Positions 24,593 through 35,668 of a stretch of 64,000 nt of DNA are shown one piece after another. The stretch comes from Trematomus loennbergii (taxonomy: Eukaryota > Chordata > Actinopteri > Perciformes > Nototheniidae). Position 1 is the first letter of the stretch, and every line of letters begins with the position of its first letter. The translations under genes were made by a program, and so were the position numbers. The notes beneath the pieces are model-generated. The model did no database searches. It saw only the letters and a list, made by a program, of their open reading frames with translations, and was not told where the DNA came from. The stretch covers positions 3,857,183-3,921,182 of the forward strand of contig JAAOOA010000060.1 in NCBI GenBank assembly GCA_012861695.1, read 5' to 3'.

Positions 24593-24790
24593 CAGAGTTT
24601 GGGTCCGACCAACAGCATCTGACTGTGTGGACCAGAGGAACGGCGACACATGTGTGTGTGTCACAGTGCAGATGAGTGAAGGAGGTGATGAATAGTTGAG
24701 GGGGACAGACATAGATCTGTGACGGAACAGAGAGTTTAATTAACTGCTACGATGATACTGTTGAGCCATAGTTTGCAACTCACTACTAAC

Positions 24791-24954
24791 CAGTGATGGG
24801 GAAGTTACTCAAAAAAAGTAATGTATTACATATTACTCATTACTTTTAAATTATATATTACTTCACTTCGTTACTCTCTACATAACAGTAACGCGTTACA
24901 TTACAAAAATGTAATGTGATACAGTTACTTTGTAACGTGTTACACCCAACACTG
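24791..24954. mobile_element. hAT-type MITE, 164 bp
   Basis: Begins cagtgatggggaagttac and ends gtgttacacccaacactg. The 8-bp duplication ctactaac is perfect at 24783-24790 and 24955-24962. The interior consists of aagtaacg/tgttac words. Confidence 0.92.
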
Positions 24955-24962
24955 CTACTAAC

Positions 24963-25946
24963 ACACACACAAAAACCTGCACAGATTATTAAAATGAAAA
25001 AACATAACTGTGCCACAGTGGTGCCACTAAACTGTTTATGAGTATCCCAGACAATCACAGATACAGCTACATATTACCATATTCCTATATGTTGTATGAG
25101 TTTTTATACAAGGCTTGGAAATACAATATCATTACTAACTACGGCTTCCAAAAGTACCTTAATTGAAGTTGACACATTGAAGCATAAATGGTTAGAAAGA
25201 ATTCAAGTCTTTTGAATTCTGTGAGTGAGTTTTCCACATTAAGATGCTTTTCAGTATGATATTCATGTGTTTCATTTGGATTGAAGTCACAGTGCCTGTA
25301 CAAACCTCATCTTGTCCTTTATTCTAACTCAAATTACAACTAGTTGAAAAGTTACAGCCGATCATTTTAATTAGAGAAAAGCACACTGTATCAAAGCAAC
25401 ATCTGTGTGCTGTAGAATGTCTAAAGCTGCGTCACCAGATTAAAAACATCTTGATGCTTGCACACAAAAACTAAAACAAATTCTGTTGATACAACAAACA
25501 AATATTAGATATTGTGCTGGTTGAGATTTGTTCAGTTTGTGAATCCAATTCATCACGGAAAATTCCTCCTGTTTGATGGCAAGTTTGAATTAAACGTCCA
25601 ACAAAGCGTGTGGAGAAACGAATGAGTTATAGTGACAAAAAGCAGCTCACTGGAGCACACAGCACTGTTATTCTACAGTGGGTTTCATACTGATCATACT
25701 TGTTTTTCTACTACATAACATACCTCATTTGTGAATGTCCAAAGCTTCTGTGTCATAAAAACAGTGCCAAAAAGTGAGTAAATAAGACTGCTCAACGTCA
25801 TCACGCTGAACATTAGCTTCCTTGATGTCATTTGTTTAAACCCTAACGTTAGATCTTTACTCCTGCTGTTTGCAATTACGTGGTGTTTATATGTGGAGAT
25901 TATTCTGCTTAACAAAATGTGTGTGTGTGTGTGTGTGTCGCGGCAG
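24963..25946 (+). other. RPTOR intron F, 3' part
   Basis: Non-coding. It ends in a TG repeat (25919-25938) just before the acceptor of exon G. Confidence 0.5.
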
Positions 25947-26085
25947 GTGAGGTGTGCGGCCGTCTTTGCTCTCGGGACGTTTGTGGGGAACTCTGGTGAG
26001 CGGACGGACCACCCACACCATCGACCACAACGTGGTGATGATGCTGGCCCAGCTGATCAACGACGGCAGCCCGGTGGTCCGCAAG
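25947..26085 (+). pseudogene. rptor: RPTOR exon G, frame broken by a net 2-nt deletion
   Basis: 139 nt where 141 are expected. The first part reads VRCAAVFALGTFVGNSGERT and DH in frame. After about 26010 the expected IDHN, MMLAQLINDGSPVVRK continues two bases out of frame. The loss falls in gaccacccacacc (about 26007-26019). The acceptor cggcag follows a TG repeat (25919-25938). The donor is gtcact, an untypical +3 to +6. It is real exon sequence because both halves are highly conserved. Marked as broken rather than dead, since sequencing error is likely. Confidence 0.9.
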
Positions 26086-26239
26086 GTCACTGACGCTCAA
26101 AACACTCTCACACAGAACATATAATGTTACAGAATTAAACGGATGTTGATATGATTATTTTAAGTAGAAACTAAGGTTTCAACATTTTTGAAGGACTATT
26201 TAATCCAGTTATAGGATTTTAAATTGTGTAATATGTAAT

Positions 26240-26450
26240 GGTAAACGGACTGCATTGACACAGCACTTTTCTAGTCTGCAACCCCTCAAGTCAGCATTCA
26301 CACAGAGGCAGAGGCTGCCATTTAATGTAAACAAACATTTGCACACCTAATTTAGGTTTTAATATCTTGCCTAAGGACAGATCAACATGTTGACTGCAGG
26401 AGCTGGGGATCAAACCACGATAACCCTGAGCCATAACCGCCCCTAAAACA
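26240..26450. repeat. Dispersed teleost repeat fragment
   Basis: Words such as gcacttttctagtct, gcagaggctgccat and ctggggatcaaacca follow the order of a very common fish interspersed repeat. It fills most of the 437-nt intron between exons G and H. Diverged. Confidence 0.5.
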
Positions 26451-26522
26451 CATGTTTTTAAGAAGTTACAATCAGTAGAAGTGATCCTCATGTTACTTTT
26501 CTCCCCGTGTGTGTGTGTGCAG

Positions 26523-26642
26523 GAGCTGGTGGTGGCGCTGAGTCACCTGGTGGTCCAGTATGAGAGCAACTCTGTACCGTGGCCCTGCAGTTCATCGAGG
26601 AGGAGAAGAACTACACAGTGCCCTCACCAGCCAACACTGCAG
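26523..26642 (+). pseudogene. rptor: RPTOR exon H, frame broken by a 1-nt deletion
   Basis: 120 nt where 121 are expected (phase 0 start, phase 1 end). ELVVALSHLVVQYESN is in frame. One base is then missing at about 26570, where aacTCtgtacc stands for the expected aac-ttc-tgt-acc. TVALQFIEEEKNYTVPSPAN follows in the shifted frame. The PSPA motif matches the region of human Ser696. A TG repeat lies directly before the acceptor (gtgtgtgtgtgcag), and a 190-bp CA repeat begins 11 nt after the donor gtaccc. Confidence 0.9.
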
Positions 26643-26653
26643 GTACCCCATGC

Positions 26654-26682
26654 AACACACACACACACCACACACACACACA

Positions 26683-26781
<99 letters not shown>

Positions 26782-26841
26782 CACACACACACACACACAC
26801 ACACACCACACAAACACACACACACACAACCACACACACAC
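26654..26841. repeat. (CA)n microsatellite after exon H donor
   Basis: About 188 bp of CA repeat with several one-base slips, beginning about 11 nt after the splice donor. Confidence 0.97.
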
Positions 26842-28199
26842 GACAGACAGACGAGTGTTTTGGCACTGATCTTAGTCAACCTAAATGCAGAAGAGCTTGA
26901 GTGTATTCTAGTAGTTGGTGATTCACTGTGCCTTAACAATGTTCTGTAATGTAAAGTCAATGGAGTCAAAATCTACCCAAAACCTAATTATTTTATTTTA
27001 TGACTTATTGAATTTCAAAGTTATACAGTATGTACAATAACTATCCCAGGTTCACACACTGAGACACTCAGTTTAGCAGAAAGCCCTCTAAAAGGTTCCC
27101 TTTATCTGCGCATAGTTAAGGTTTAGGAGATTGAACCCAATATATTCAGAGCATTACCAAGGCATGTGAATCAAAGCATGTGTCCCTGTATAAAGAAGTA
27201 AATACCTGCATTGTTTCATTGTTAGTGTAAAGACACGCCTAAGCTTATCGAAAGTGCAATATTTGAATGGCAGGATGCACAGTATTGGTTGCAGGCTGAT
27301 GAGCTTTCGGCAGTTATTTTATGAGGGCAACATTTAAAGCATGACGAAAGAGAGTCAGGGGCACAAAAACCCCATCAAATAACAGCATCGTCATATCTAC
27401 TGTAGCTATGTACGTATGATCAATAAAAGCCTTGAACCTTGAGGATTGATTTTTGTTTCAGTAACAGAATCTGTGTCAGTGACTTAGTGACTTAGTATTA
27501 AATTACATTATTGAAATCTTTTTCCCAATATAAGTCAATGGGAAAAGCCCAACAATTGATCAATGCCTCCAGTAGTGTAAAGCATATTGCAGTCCAAATA
27601 ATCCAAACCATTTTTTTTCCCGAATCATGCAGCCCTATAATGCATATTGAAAAGATTGGTGGTCACTGTTAAGAGGATATTGTGTGAATGTTTCTTATTC
27701 TCACATTACTCTCATCAGAACTGTTGGAAAATACTGAATGTATTCTTCCAATATCAGAGTAACATGATAACAAAGGTATCCCAACTGTAGCTGTGTACAT
27801 GACAGGATGTATGATTACCTAGAAGAGCATCAGGACTGTTTGAGGCATATGATAGCTATGTGATTAACATGATGATTCAGCCTCTATGGAGATAGACATA
27901 TGACAAGCATGCTCATTTCTGACGTGGAGCTAATCTGAAGTAAACATGAATACTGCTTTCTATTCCTCCATCTTGTGACTGTGTAACTCCCTCTCTGGTA
28001 TATCAGCATGTGAAGGACACTGCTCAGGAACTAGTACCAAATGCTCTGTATGTGATGACTACTTCCATTCTTGCCCGGATAATAATACATGTATCCTGGT
28101 ATTGAAGCTCAAGCTGGTGACGAGTGATATTTTTCTAACAAGAACACACTGATTTCACGTGTTTGGGTCAAATCCCCCCTCCTCCCCTCTCCCCCCCAG
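26842..28199 (+). other. RPTOR intron H
   Basis: Non-coding. aataaaagccttgaaccttg at 27422-27441 looks like a LINE 3' tail. ccgaatcatgcagccct at 27620-27636 resembles a hAT MITE end. Neither has a partner. Confidence 0.45.
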
Positions 28200-28340
28200 A
28201 GCCCGGGAACCTGACTCCAGTGAGGGACAGCCCGGCCATCCCCCGCCTGCGCTCCGTCAACTCCTACACCAACATCAGAGCTGCCACCACCGCCCGTAAC
28301 CTGAACAAGAGCTTGCAGAACCTCAACCTCAACGAAGAGG
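28200..28340 (+). CDS. rptor: RPTOR exon I (phospho-linker: LTPVRDSP, RLRSVNSY)
   Basis: 141 nt, phase 1 at both ends, reading EPGNLTPVRDSPAIPRLRSV then NSYTNIRAATTARNLNKSLQ and NLNLNEEG. This is the disordered regulatory linker. LTPVRDSP corresponds to the human Thr706 site. RLRSVNSY aligns with human RLRSVSSY, where the second Ser is the AMPK target Ser722; here that residue is Asn (codon AAC at 28255-28260). The acceptor has a C-rich tract (cctctcccccccag) and the donor is gtagga. Intact frame. Confidence 0.94.
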
Positions 28341-30339
28341 GTAGGAGGGGGGTGGGAGATACATCAGATGTACCGGACTTCAGATGAATCTGTGGAGGAC
28401 TGAAGACAGAAGGAGGAGGTTTACTCAGCTCAGTGACAGAAATGATTCTGAGAGCATTTCATTAGGCTGCAACAGTCCTCTGGCTTTCCTCTTTATTCTA
28501 TTATTGCCCCATGACACTCAGTAAGCACGAATAAGAGCTTTCACCAGCAGCTGAGCACAGATAACAGCCCAGGTCCTGGTGGTTTTGAAGTTATTACAAT
28601 CCAGCTCTCACATGCAAGAAACTCATTCTCATCATCCTTGTCTTCCATGGCTTACAAATATGATGTAAACATTGTTTTGCCTCACTGTGGTCCTGTAAGT
28701 ATCCACATTAGTTCTTGACTTATTCATTCTTTACATCCTGGATGTTAGCAACAACATGATGCACATCCAGTTAGCAGTCATCTTGCACATTGTAATTAAT
28801 CATAGATTTAAAAGGAAGTCGGGCAGATGCTCTGAGCTGCTGTGGGACTGGGAGCTGTCCGTGGTGCTGAACTGCAGGCCTGTTGAGATGGGCTCAGAAA
28901 GTACAGAGCCATGAGCAGTGAACATCCGTCACCATGGTTACTGAGGCCAGTTCACTGAGCTGTTGTATAGTATCATGTGGTTTCCCTGTAGATGCCTTAC
29001 ACCTCAATGACCATTTCTTACTGAGAATCATTTATTGACAAAGTCATATTTATTTTTCACAATTCTGTCATTCAAACTAAATCCACATCAAACAATCAAG
29101 TTTGTGAACATTTATAAAAAGGTTATTATCCATTTCCCATGACAGAACTTGTTCCATTCGCCACATGCCATTGTGTTTAGGCATATTGCAGTTTGCTAGG
29201 TTCCACTGGTGTTTAGTTTCAAACCCCCCCATGATGGATCAGAATGGTCCTCAGTTTGGCAAACACACTTACAGAGGTGGTGAATATAGAAAGCGTGTGT
29301 AGGAGCCAGAATCAGAATGATTCAACCAATCACAGCCGTTTGTTTTCAAGCATACTCATATTATCTTATAACACAGCTGGCTGTCAGGAGGAGCTCAGGA
29401 AACAATAGAATCAATTCAAATAAATATAATTAAACATCATCTATTGATCACAAATTCTAAATGTTTTTGTTAGAGCAGCTTGTTAACAGGCTTTACACGC
29501 AAGTAAGACATATAATACAATTTCAACAAAATACATGTGACTTTAAGATAACTATCTGCAAGAAAGTGCACTGTTGCAAGTCTTATATCTGGTGAAATGT
29601 TTAACCATCAGAAAATAACAATACAACTTTTTTTCCGAAATATTAAATAACAATAATAATAATTAGAATAACTGTTAAAATAATCCTAACGGCAAGTAAA
29701 GTGAACATTTCAGCCGCGTCGTGTCATCCTCACCCATGTCCACAGCTTTGTGAACACATGGCCTGCCGTCACTTTAACCTCCTGTTGTGTCACTGCTGAG
29801 TCAGACAGCTGAAGCCCCCCCACTCTTTTCTGTCTCCCACTGCCAGTCTGAGTAATGCATGAGCTCATAGCGGGGTTAAATCAGTGGCACTTGGTACCCA
29901 ACCCCACTGCTGACAGCGTTTCTAATGTCCCCTTATTCCAGTATACAGCCGTGTTTATCATCAATAACTGCTGAGTGTATTTCCACACATAACCAATTTC
30001 CATTTCCACGGTTCAGCCTGCTGTGAGGACGCATGAGTCATAGTCATGTTTGGTGATGAGAAGACGACTGAGCCCGACGCCTGAAATTAAATTATGGGGA
30101 AATGATTGTGTCTGCAAGATCTGTTCACTCACCTCACACCTTATCGAATGTAGATTTAAATATTGTATTTTTACGACAATAATAAAAGTAATAAACTTTA
30201 TTTATACAGCTCTATTACAGCAGCTAAAGTGCTTTCTAAACAAAATGATAGCCTCTTCCTATTTTTCACGTATTACAGTTATGGTGCTTGTGATATTTCA
30301 GATTTGAAGGTAACAGTTGCGTGTTTTCCTTTGGTTCAG
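28341..30339 (+). other. RPTOR intron I, no recognised feature
   Basis: Two kb of ordinary intron. No terminal repeats or coding similarity seen. Confidence 0.55.
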
Positions 30340-30494
30340 GGGGACCAGCAGCCTTCTCTCCTGGTAACCTGAGCACCAGCAGCAGCGCCAGCAGCACCCT
30401 GGGGAGCCCCGACAACGACGAGTACATCCTCTCCTTTGAGACCATCGACAAAATGAGACGGGTGTCCTCTATTCCTCCCTCAACTCCCTCATAG
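30340..30494 (+). pseudogene. rptor: RPTOR exon J, frame broken by a 1-nt deletion
   Basis: 155 nt where 156 are expected (phase 1 to phase 1). In frame: GPAAFSPGNLSTSSSASS, TLGSPDNDEYILSFETIDKM and RRVSS. Then gtgtcctctattcc (30462-30475) lacks one base of the expected tcc-tcc-tat-tcc, after which YSSLNSLIG continues out of frame and an apparent stop (tag, 30492-30494) results. The MRRVSSYSS motif corresponds to the human AMPK/14-3-3 site Ser792 (MRRASSYSS) and is kept with Ala to Val. Acceptor ttggttcag, donor gtgaga. Confidence 0.9.
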
Positions 30495-31335
30495 GTGAGA
30501 ACTAAACAAAAGTACTTCACCACCAAACCTAGCATGGTAGCATTAGCACTGGAATCTGATTGAGGTAGCTTGATAGCATGTCCCTGCTATATTAAGGGAA
30601 ACAACGTACACCTTTTGCTCAATTAAAGTCATTGCACTGGTGATGTGACAGACTAGTCAGCCCATCCTTCTTTATCTCTGGAGGAACTTTGTCAAGTCCT
30701 TCAGGCAACCCTGATGTCCTTGACCCGTGGTTAAAATTCCTAACTTTACAGTAGAAAATATTATGTTTACAGCCTAATGCAAAAACATTTGGTTTCTATA
30801 GCTAATTGTCAATCTACAGCTAGCCTTTTAAGTTGTATTTAGGCTTAAAGTCTTGTTTGATTGAGGGCGTGGTCGCTTTGAGTGACAGGTGAAGCCTTAG
30901 ATTGGCTTGCAGCCAGCTGATTGTTTGATTGTGTTTCTGTGATGGTGTCACGTCCATTTTTGATACAGTCTATGAGTTTGACTTGTACTAGGACATATAC
31001 TGGATTGCTGTTTTAATTTGTATGGAATTTCTATCTATTGTAGGTCGCTCAATTGTATAAAAGTAGAATGAGAAATTGCTGAAGTAGCCCTTTAATTGTC
31101 TGGAAAAATTCCAACGGCTGTGGGCGGTGCAAATGCATTGTTTTGTTTTGTGGTGTTCCATGCTCATGAACATAATTGTTTTATTAAGATGATTTGGACC
31201 TAGGAAAGCATAAAGGCCAACTGGAATAGTCGGGGGGGGGGGAAGAGTGTATAACATGCATAAAAGCCCATATCTAAATCCTACCGGAGACATCATTGTC
31301 AAGTGGCTCAAACTGTAACCATTTGGCTACCAAAG
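30495..31335 (+). other. RPTOR intron J, 5' part
   Basis: No recognised element. There is a G run at 31231-31240. Confidence 0.5.
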
Positions 31336-31505
31336 CACTGAAGGCAAGGCAAGTTTATTTATATAGCACCTTTCAGTACGCGACAATTCAAAGTGCTAAA
31401 TAAAAGACATTTAAGAATAAATACAGTAAAAGCACATTATATAATGGCATTTTACAACAGGCATTTAAAAGGCAAAGATAATAAGATAAACACAACAGTT
31501 ATACC
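31336..31505 (-). repeat. LINE 3' tail-like repeat
   Basis: gcaaggcaagtttatttat (31345-31363) followed by atagcacctttca and gacaattcaaagtgct. Read on the minus strand this is the ending commonly seen on fish L2-type LINE copies. It may be the 3' end of the LINE coded at 32340-35105. Confidence 0.5.
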
Positions 31506-32330
31506 AGGGGTCGGCAACCCCTGGCACGCGTGCCACCAATGGCACGCGGCACCGTAACCAGTGGCACACTAGGAATAAGTGGAATAAGTGTGCAAAATAT
31601 TTAAATTGTATTTTCGGATCCTGAACGAGACCGCCGCCAGAGCGCGTCTCCCCGTTACCTGCAGAAGGAAGCCATGCACGCAGCGCAGCCCCGCTCTGTT
31701 TAACTCCAGGTGACTTTCTTCCGCTTTCCTCCGTGGTGCAGTGCTCATAGTTTCACCACAGAGGAAAGCACTTCACAAATTGCAGTACCCATAAGGAGCT
31801 GTAAAAATGCCGCAGTTTTTGCGTGGCGATCGATATCGGCCGATACTCACTCTCTGCCGATCGATCGGTGCTCTCTAAAAAGGCCGATCGCGAGACGTAA
31901 AATACCTGACACTTTTCTCTGTGTGCGGCAAAACAAGCTCGCCAAAATGGCTTCACCAGTCTGGCAGTATTTTAAGGTGTCCGAAAATGACAATAAAATA
32001 GCGGTGCAACGTGTGTGAAGCAGAAATCCTGCAGCTCCACCCGCTGTGACGGACAAGAGTTAGACCTAACACACTTAGCTATTTGATCTACCTCTGGAAC
32101 TAGTTATAAATATATGTATTCCTCACTGTCACTCATTACTGGATCAGTGAGCTGCATGAGATACTGACAGGCTGTCAGGAGGAGAGAGGAAAAGAGAGCG
32201 CTTCCGCTCATTTCTCCCGTGTTATTATCCAAAGTTAATGTAAACTTGAATAATGTACTTCATTTGAATGTAACAATTATGTTGGTTGTTGTTTGTGGAA
32301 GCGCCAGTGAATGAGCCCCATTAACTGAGT
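31506..32330. mobile_element. hAT fragment, one terminus seen
   Basis: Starts caggggtcggcaacc, a classic hAT terminus. A block at 31770-31830 matches 7640-7720 in reverse. The opposite terminus was not found before the LINE coding sequence resumes at about 32340, so the right boundary is a guess. Confidence 0.5.
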
Positions 32331-32337
32331 TTTAAAC

Positions 32338-33600
32338 ATCACTTTTCACGAGCGTTTTCGTCGAGCTCTTCACCGACTGGAAGCCAGTGTAAAGATTTCA
32401 GAACCGGACTGATGTGATCCACTCTTTTAATGTTAGTGAGGACTCGAGCAGCAGCGTTCTGTATCAGCTGCAGCTTTCTGATGGATTTTTTAAAAAAAAT
32501 GATGAGCGGTTTAATTACTGCAGTTTTCAGGGCCTGTGGAAATACACCCGAGTGGAGAGACTTGTTTACTATATGAAGCAGATCTGAGGCCAAGCAATGA
32601 AAAACAGTTTTGAAAAATCCTGTTGGAATAATATCGAGGCAGCAGAAGGAGGATTTCAGATGTTGAATAATGTCTTCCAGGTCTGTCGACGGTAGCAAAC
32701 AAGGCACGCGAGTTGTTTTTATGTTTGGTAATGATGTCAGAGAAGAACGATTGTCGTGGCTTTTTTATTTCCTGATTATAGACGCAGAGTCTCTCTTTAA
32801 GTGAACTTGGAGATTTATTTTTCTCCTCCTGCGTTCAGCTTTTCTGCACTCAGTTTTTGCTGTTCTCACGTCATGGCTTTTCTCCATGGAGATATTTTCT
32901 TGCCAGATACTTCCTTTTTTTTTAATGGGAGCAATGGCATCTATATCATTTGTTATTTTAGAATTAAAATGATCAACTAGCTCATTTACTGAGAAGTTAG
33001 CACGGGCAATTGAGGGAGAAAAGTTCTGAGCAAACATTTCCTGTGCATTTTCAGATAAGTGACGTCTAGTGGTTACCTCTTTCTTAGCAATAGTTGGACG
33101 GTAATAGAGCTCTCAAAGAAAACACAGGAATGATCAGAGAGCGCAACATCAGTCACCACAAGCTTAGAGATATTCAGCCCTTTGAGATAATTAAGTCCAG
33201 AGTGTGCCCCTTATTGTGCGTGGGCTCCGTCACATGCTGAGTCAGTCCAACAGTTCTTTAGCCCCTCTGTCATCAGGGTTGTCAACATGGATGTTAAAAT
33301 CACCAACAATGACTAGACGGTCAAAGTCAATACACACTATAGACAGCAACTCGGTAAAATCTTCTAAAAAGCTTGCACAGTATTTGGGTGGTCTGTAGAT
33401 GTTTAGGACATTTCAACAGAAGTGCCACATATTCAAAAGAAGCAAAGTTTCCATACATAGTCTGCTTGCATTGAAATAAGTCATTAAACAAAATAGCTAC
33501 TCCACCCTCTTCTTATGCAGTCTTGCCTGACTCGTAAAACTAAAGTTAGGAGGGGTTGATTCTATAATATTTACCTGCTAAAGACCTGACATTTAATAGA
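32338..33600 (-). pseudogene. L2-like LINE ORF2 remnant (endonuclease and RT pieces)
   Basis: Read on the minus strand. GGVAILFND near 33500 and VIVGDFNIHVDNPDDRG (33260-33320) are APE-type endonuclease motifs. SDHSCVF (33117-33140) is the end of that domain. 32765-33037 matches the linker. 32339-32707 has the RT start (DIIPTGFFK, LLHIVNKSLHSGVFPQALK) joined directly to an RT end (LQLIQNAAARVLTNI, PVLKSLHWLPV). The RT core with the catalytic YADD is deleted, so it is dead. The clade (L2) is inferred from these motifs. Confidence 0.78.
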
Positions 33601-33899
33601 GCCAGTTTAAGTGTGTTCGATATACTATCACTCTTATTGTTTGTGATAGACCGTGGAGTGCGTGGAATTACTGTTAAATTCGATACATTTAAACAGATGC
33701 TTTTGGATTTTCAGTTTTTAACCCGAGTCACCAACCTTCTGTGTATGTTGGTTATAACAGAAATGGATCGCTGCACTGGCATAGAAGCCTCTGGTCGTTG
33801 GGTGGCGCCAGAGAGCGAGATGGCAGGTGTCAGCGGCATCAGTGAAGAAAGATTGCTGGTAGAAAAGTTTCTAGCAGTGGAAACGGTGGCCTGAGATGA

Positions 33900-35105
33900 C
33901 ACTGCTGGAAAGGGGGGTGTGTGGGAATGGAGTGGGAATAGTCAGGGAGACGTCTGAACAGCGTGCTGCATGTTAGCCGCTAGCATGCGGCTACCCAACC
34001 TGCTGGGGTGGATCAGTGCCGAAGAGTGCGGGTCGGCCAAAATAGATTAAAATTTCAATAAAACCTAAATCGTGAGCTCTGCAGGCGGATTGGAGCCAAG
34101 TGTGGAGGCTGAGGATCCTACTGAAACGCCCTGCTCCGCGGGCCAGCGTTGGGATCAGACCTGAAATAAAACCCGACTTTTCACAGCTCCGTAGAAGATT
34201 ACAACGTTTTTCAAATAATCTTTTGTCAGCTCCGACTGCTGGCGGGCTGTATCATTCCACCCAACGTGGACAATTAGTCGATTGACAGAGGACGGGAGTG
34301 AGTGCAGCAGCCCCGGGAGTTATCCAGGATGACCGTGACATGTGGCTCCAGGGAGGCAGCGTGTGGCTGCATTGAAGAATCGGATGTTTCTGGTTATGGA
34401 ATCCCCGATTATTAATGTGGTTGGTGGACGAGGAGGTGCCGGTGAGGATGTGGTGACCGAGCAGGAGAGTGTTGTGGTGTGACAGTAACAGCTCAGAAAA
34501 CTTCCCGAGTGTCTCAGCACGGCCTCTTTGAGGAGTTTATGACGTGAAGAGGAAGGTCGCCAGACGGGATGAGGGACGCCGGTCGAGTTGACTCCACAGT
34601 GGCCTGGGAAGCAGCACAAACGCTGTCGGCTACCAGCGCAGAAGTTGCAGTGTCAACAGGGTGCAGGTCTGGACGGGTCGGTCGCGGGAGCATCAGCTGG
34701 ATGGACCGGATCATCTGGACGGGTCAGTGCCGCGGGAGCATCAGCTGGATGGACCGGATCATCTGGACGGGTCAGTGCCGCGGGAGCATCAGCTGGATGG
34801 ACCGGATCATCTGGACGGGTCAGTGCCACGGGAGTATCAGCTGGATGGACCGGATCATCTGGACGGGTCAGTGCCGCGGGAGTATCAGCTGGATGGACCG
34901 GATCATCAGACAGGGTTGTGAAGCGGTTCTGAAGGCTTAGACGAGGCGGTGAAGTCACCCCATTCAATAGGCTCCTGCGCACCACCTCAGACCACGACTG
35001 CTGATGGCCAGGTGTCGAGCAGGTGGAAGGATCCCACAGAACTGTGTCATGGATAGTTGCAAGCTGTTTAGACTGCACCGATGCCACCTCCATGAGACTG
35101 GACAC
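33900..35105 (-). pseudogene. LINE ORF1 remnant with SGNH/esterase motif and 16-residue repeat
   Basis: On the minus strand the N-terminal part (34653-35105) reads WSEVVRRS and RLSLQNRFTTLSDDP, as in fish L2-type ORF1. It then has about five copies of DDPVHPADAPAALTRP. Further on, at about 34330-34430, LIIGDSITRNIRFFNA contains the GDS nucleophile motif of the ORF1 esterase. The two parts are in different frames. Upstream of ORF2 in the same orientation, so one element is likely. Confidence 0.7.
34687..34912. repeat. 48-bp tandem repeat inside LINE ORF1
   Basis: Unit starts recur at 34691, 34739, 34787, 34835 and 34883, exactly 48 bp apart, with few substitutions. 48 bp is 16 codons, so the minus-strand frame is kept. 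Confidence 0.93.
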
Positions 35106-35379
35106 GAGAGAGTCTTATTAGCTTATTAGTATTAGCTCTTGAAGTAGCACATAATCCTCAGGGTGTTTTGATGGCATTCTTGAGTGTGAAAACTGAAGCT
35201 ATTGTATGCTTTCATGTTAGCTGTGTGTGTGTGGTTGTGAAGTTCTGCGTCACGTGGCCAAAACTGACCAATGAGGCTTTAAATGACACCTTAATGAATT
35301 TCACTAATAAGCCTATGCACACGTTTTAAGTGCTTTTGCCTTTGAAACTTAGGAATCGTTCACGATATTGAATATCTAT
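35106..35379 (+). other. RPTOR intron J spacer
   Basis: Nothing recognised. Confidence 0.4.
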
Positions 35380-35668
35380 TGTTCCAACCCGGCTCCTAGG
35401 CTGCAACAAAAAGCGGGGAGGCGAGACGAGGTGTAAGAATAACACAATAGTTTATTCTTAATAAACGGATAACTCCATGAAACCAGCAACAGGTCCCCGA
35501 GGCTGGCTCGGAGAGAGAGCCCAGAGGAGTGAGAGCGCGATGTATCCGGCTTGGCTCCCCTTGTAGGCTTCCAGCAGGTGTAGCTCATCAGGCAATTGCC
35601 GGCCCCACAGCAACGGATCCTGTAACAGAGAGACCACGGAACGCCTAGTGGTGTGGAGGGTCGTCACA
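35380..35668 (-). mobile_element. Solo LTR (289 bp) with 4-bp target duplication
   Basis: On the minus strand it begins TGTGACGACCCTC and ends GGGTTGGAACA (TG...CA). It contains an AATAAA signal (ttattctt region, 35452-35463) near the expected R region. ctat flanks it on both sides (35376-35379, 35669-35672). No internal retrotransposon genes adjoin, so it is a recombined solo LTR. The Gypsy or ERV type is not determined. Confidence 0.75.

Noticed and set aside
24358..24712. Pro/Thr-rich minus-strand ORFs
   Set aside because: They arise from the 13-bp minisatellite in a transposon end.
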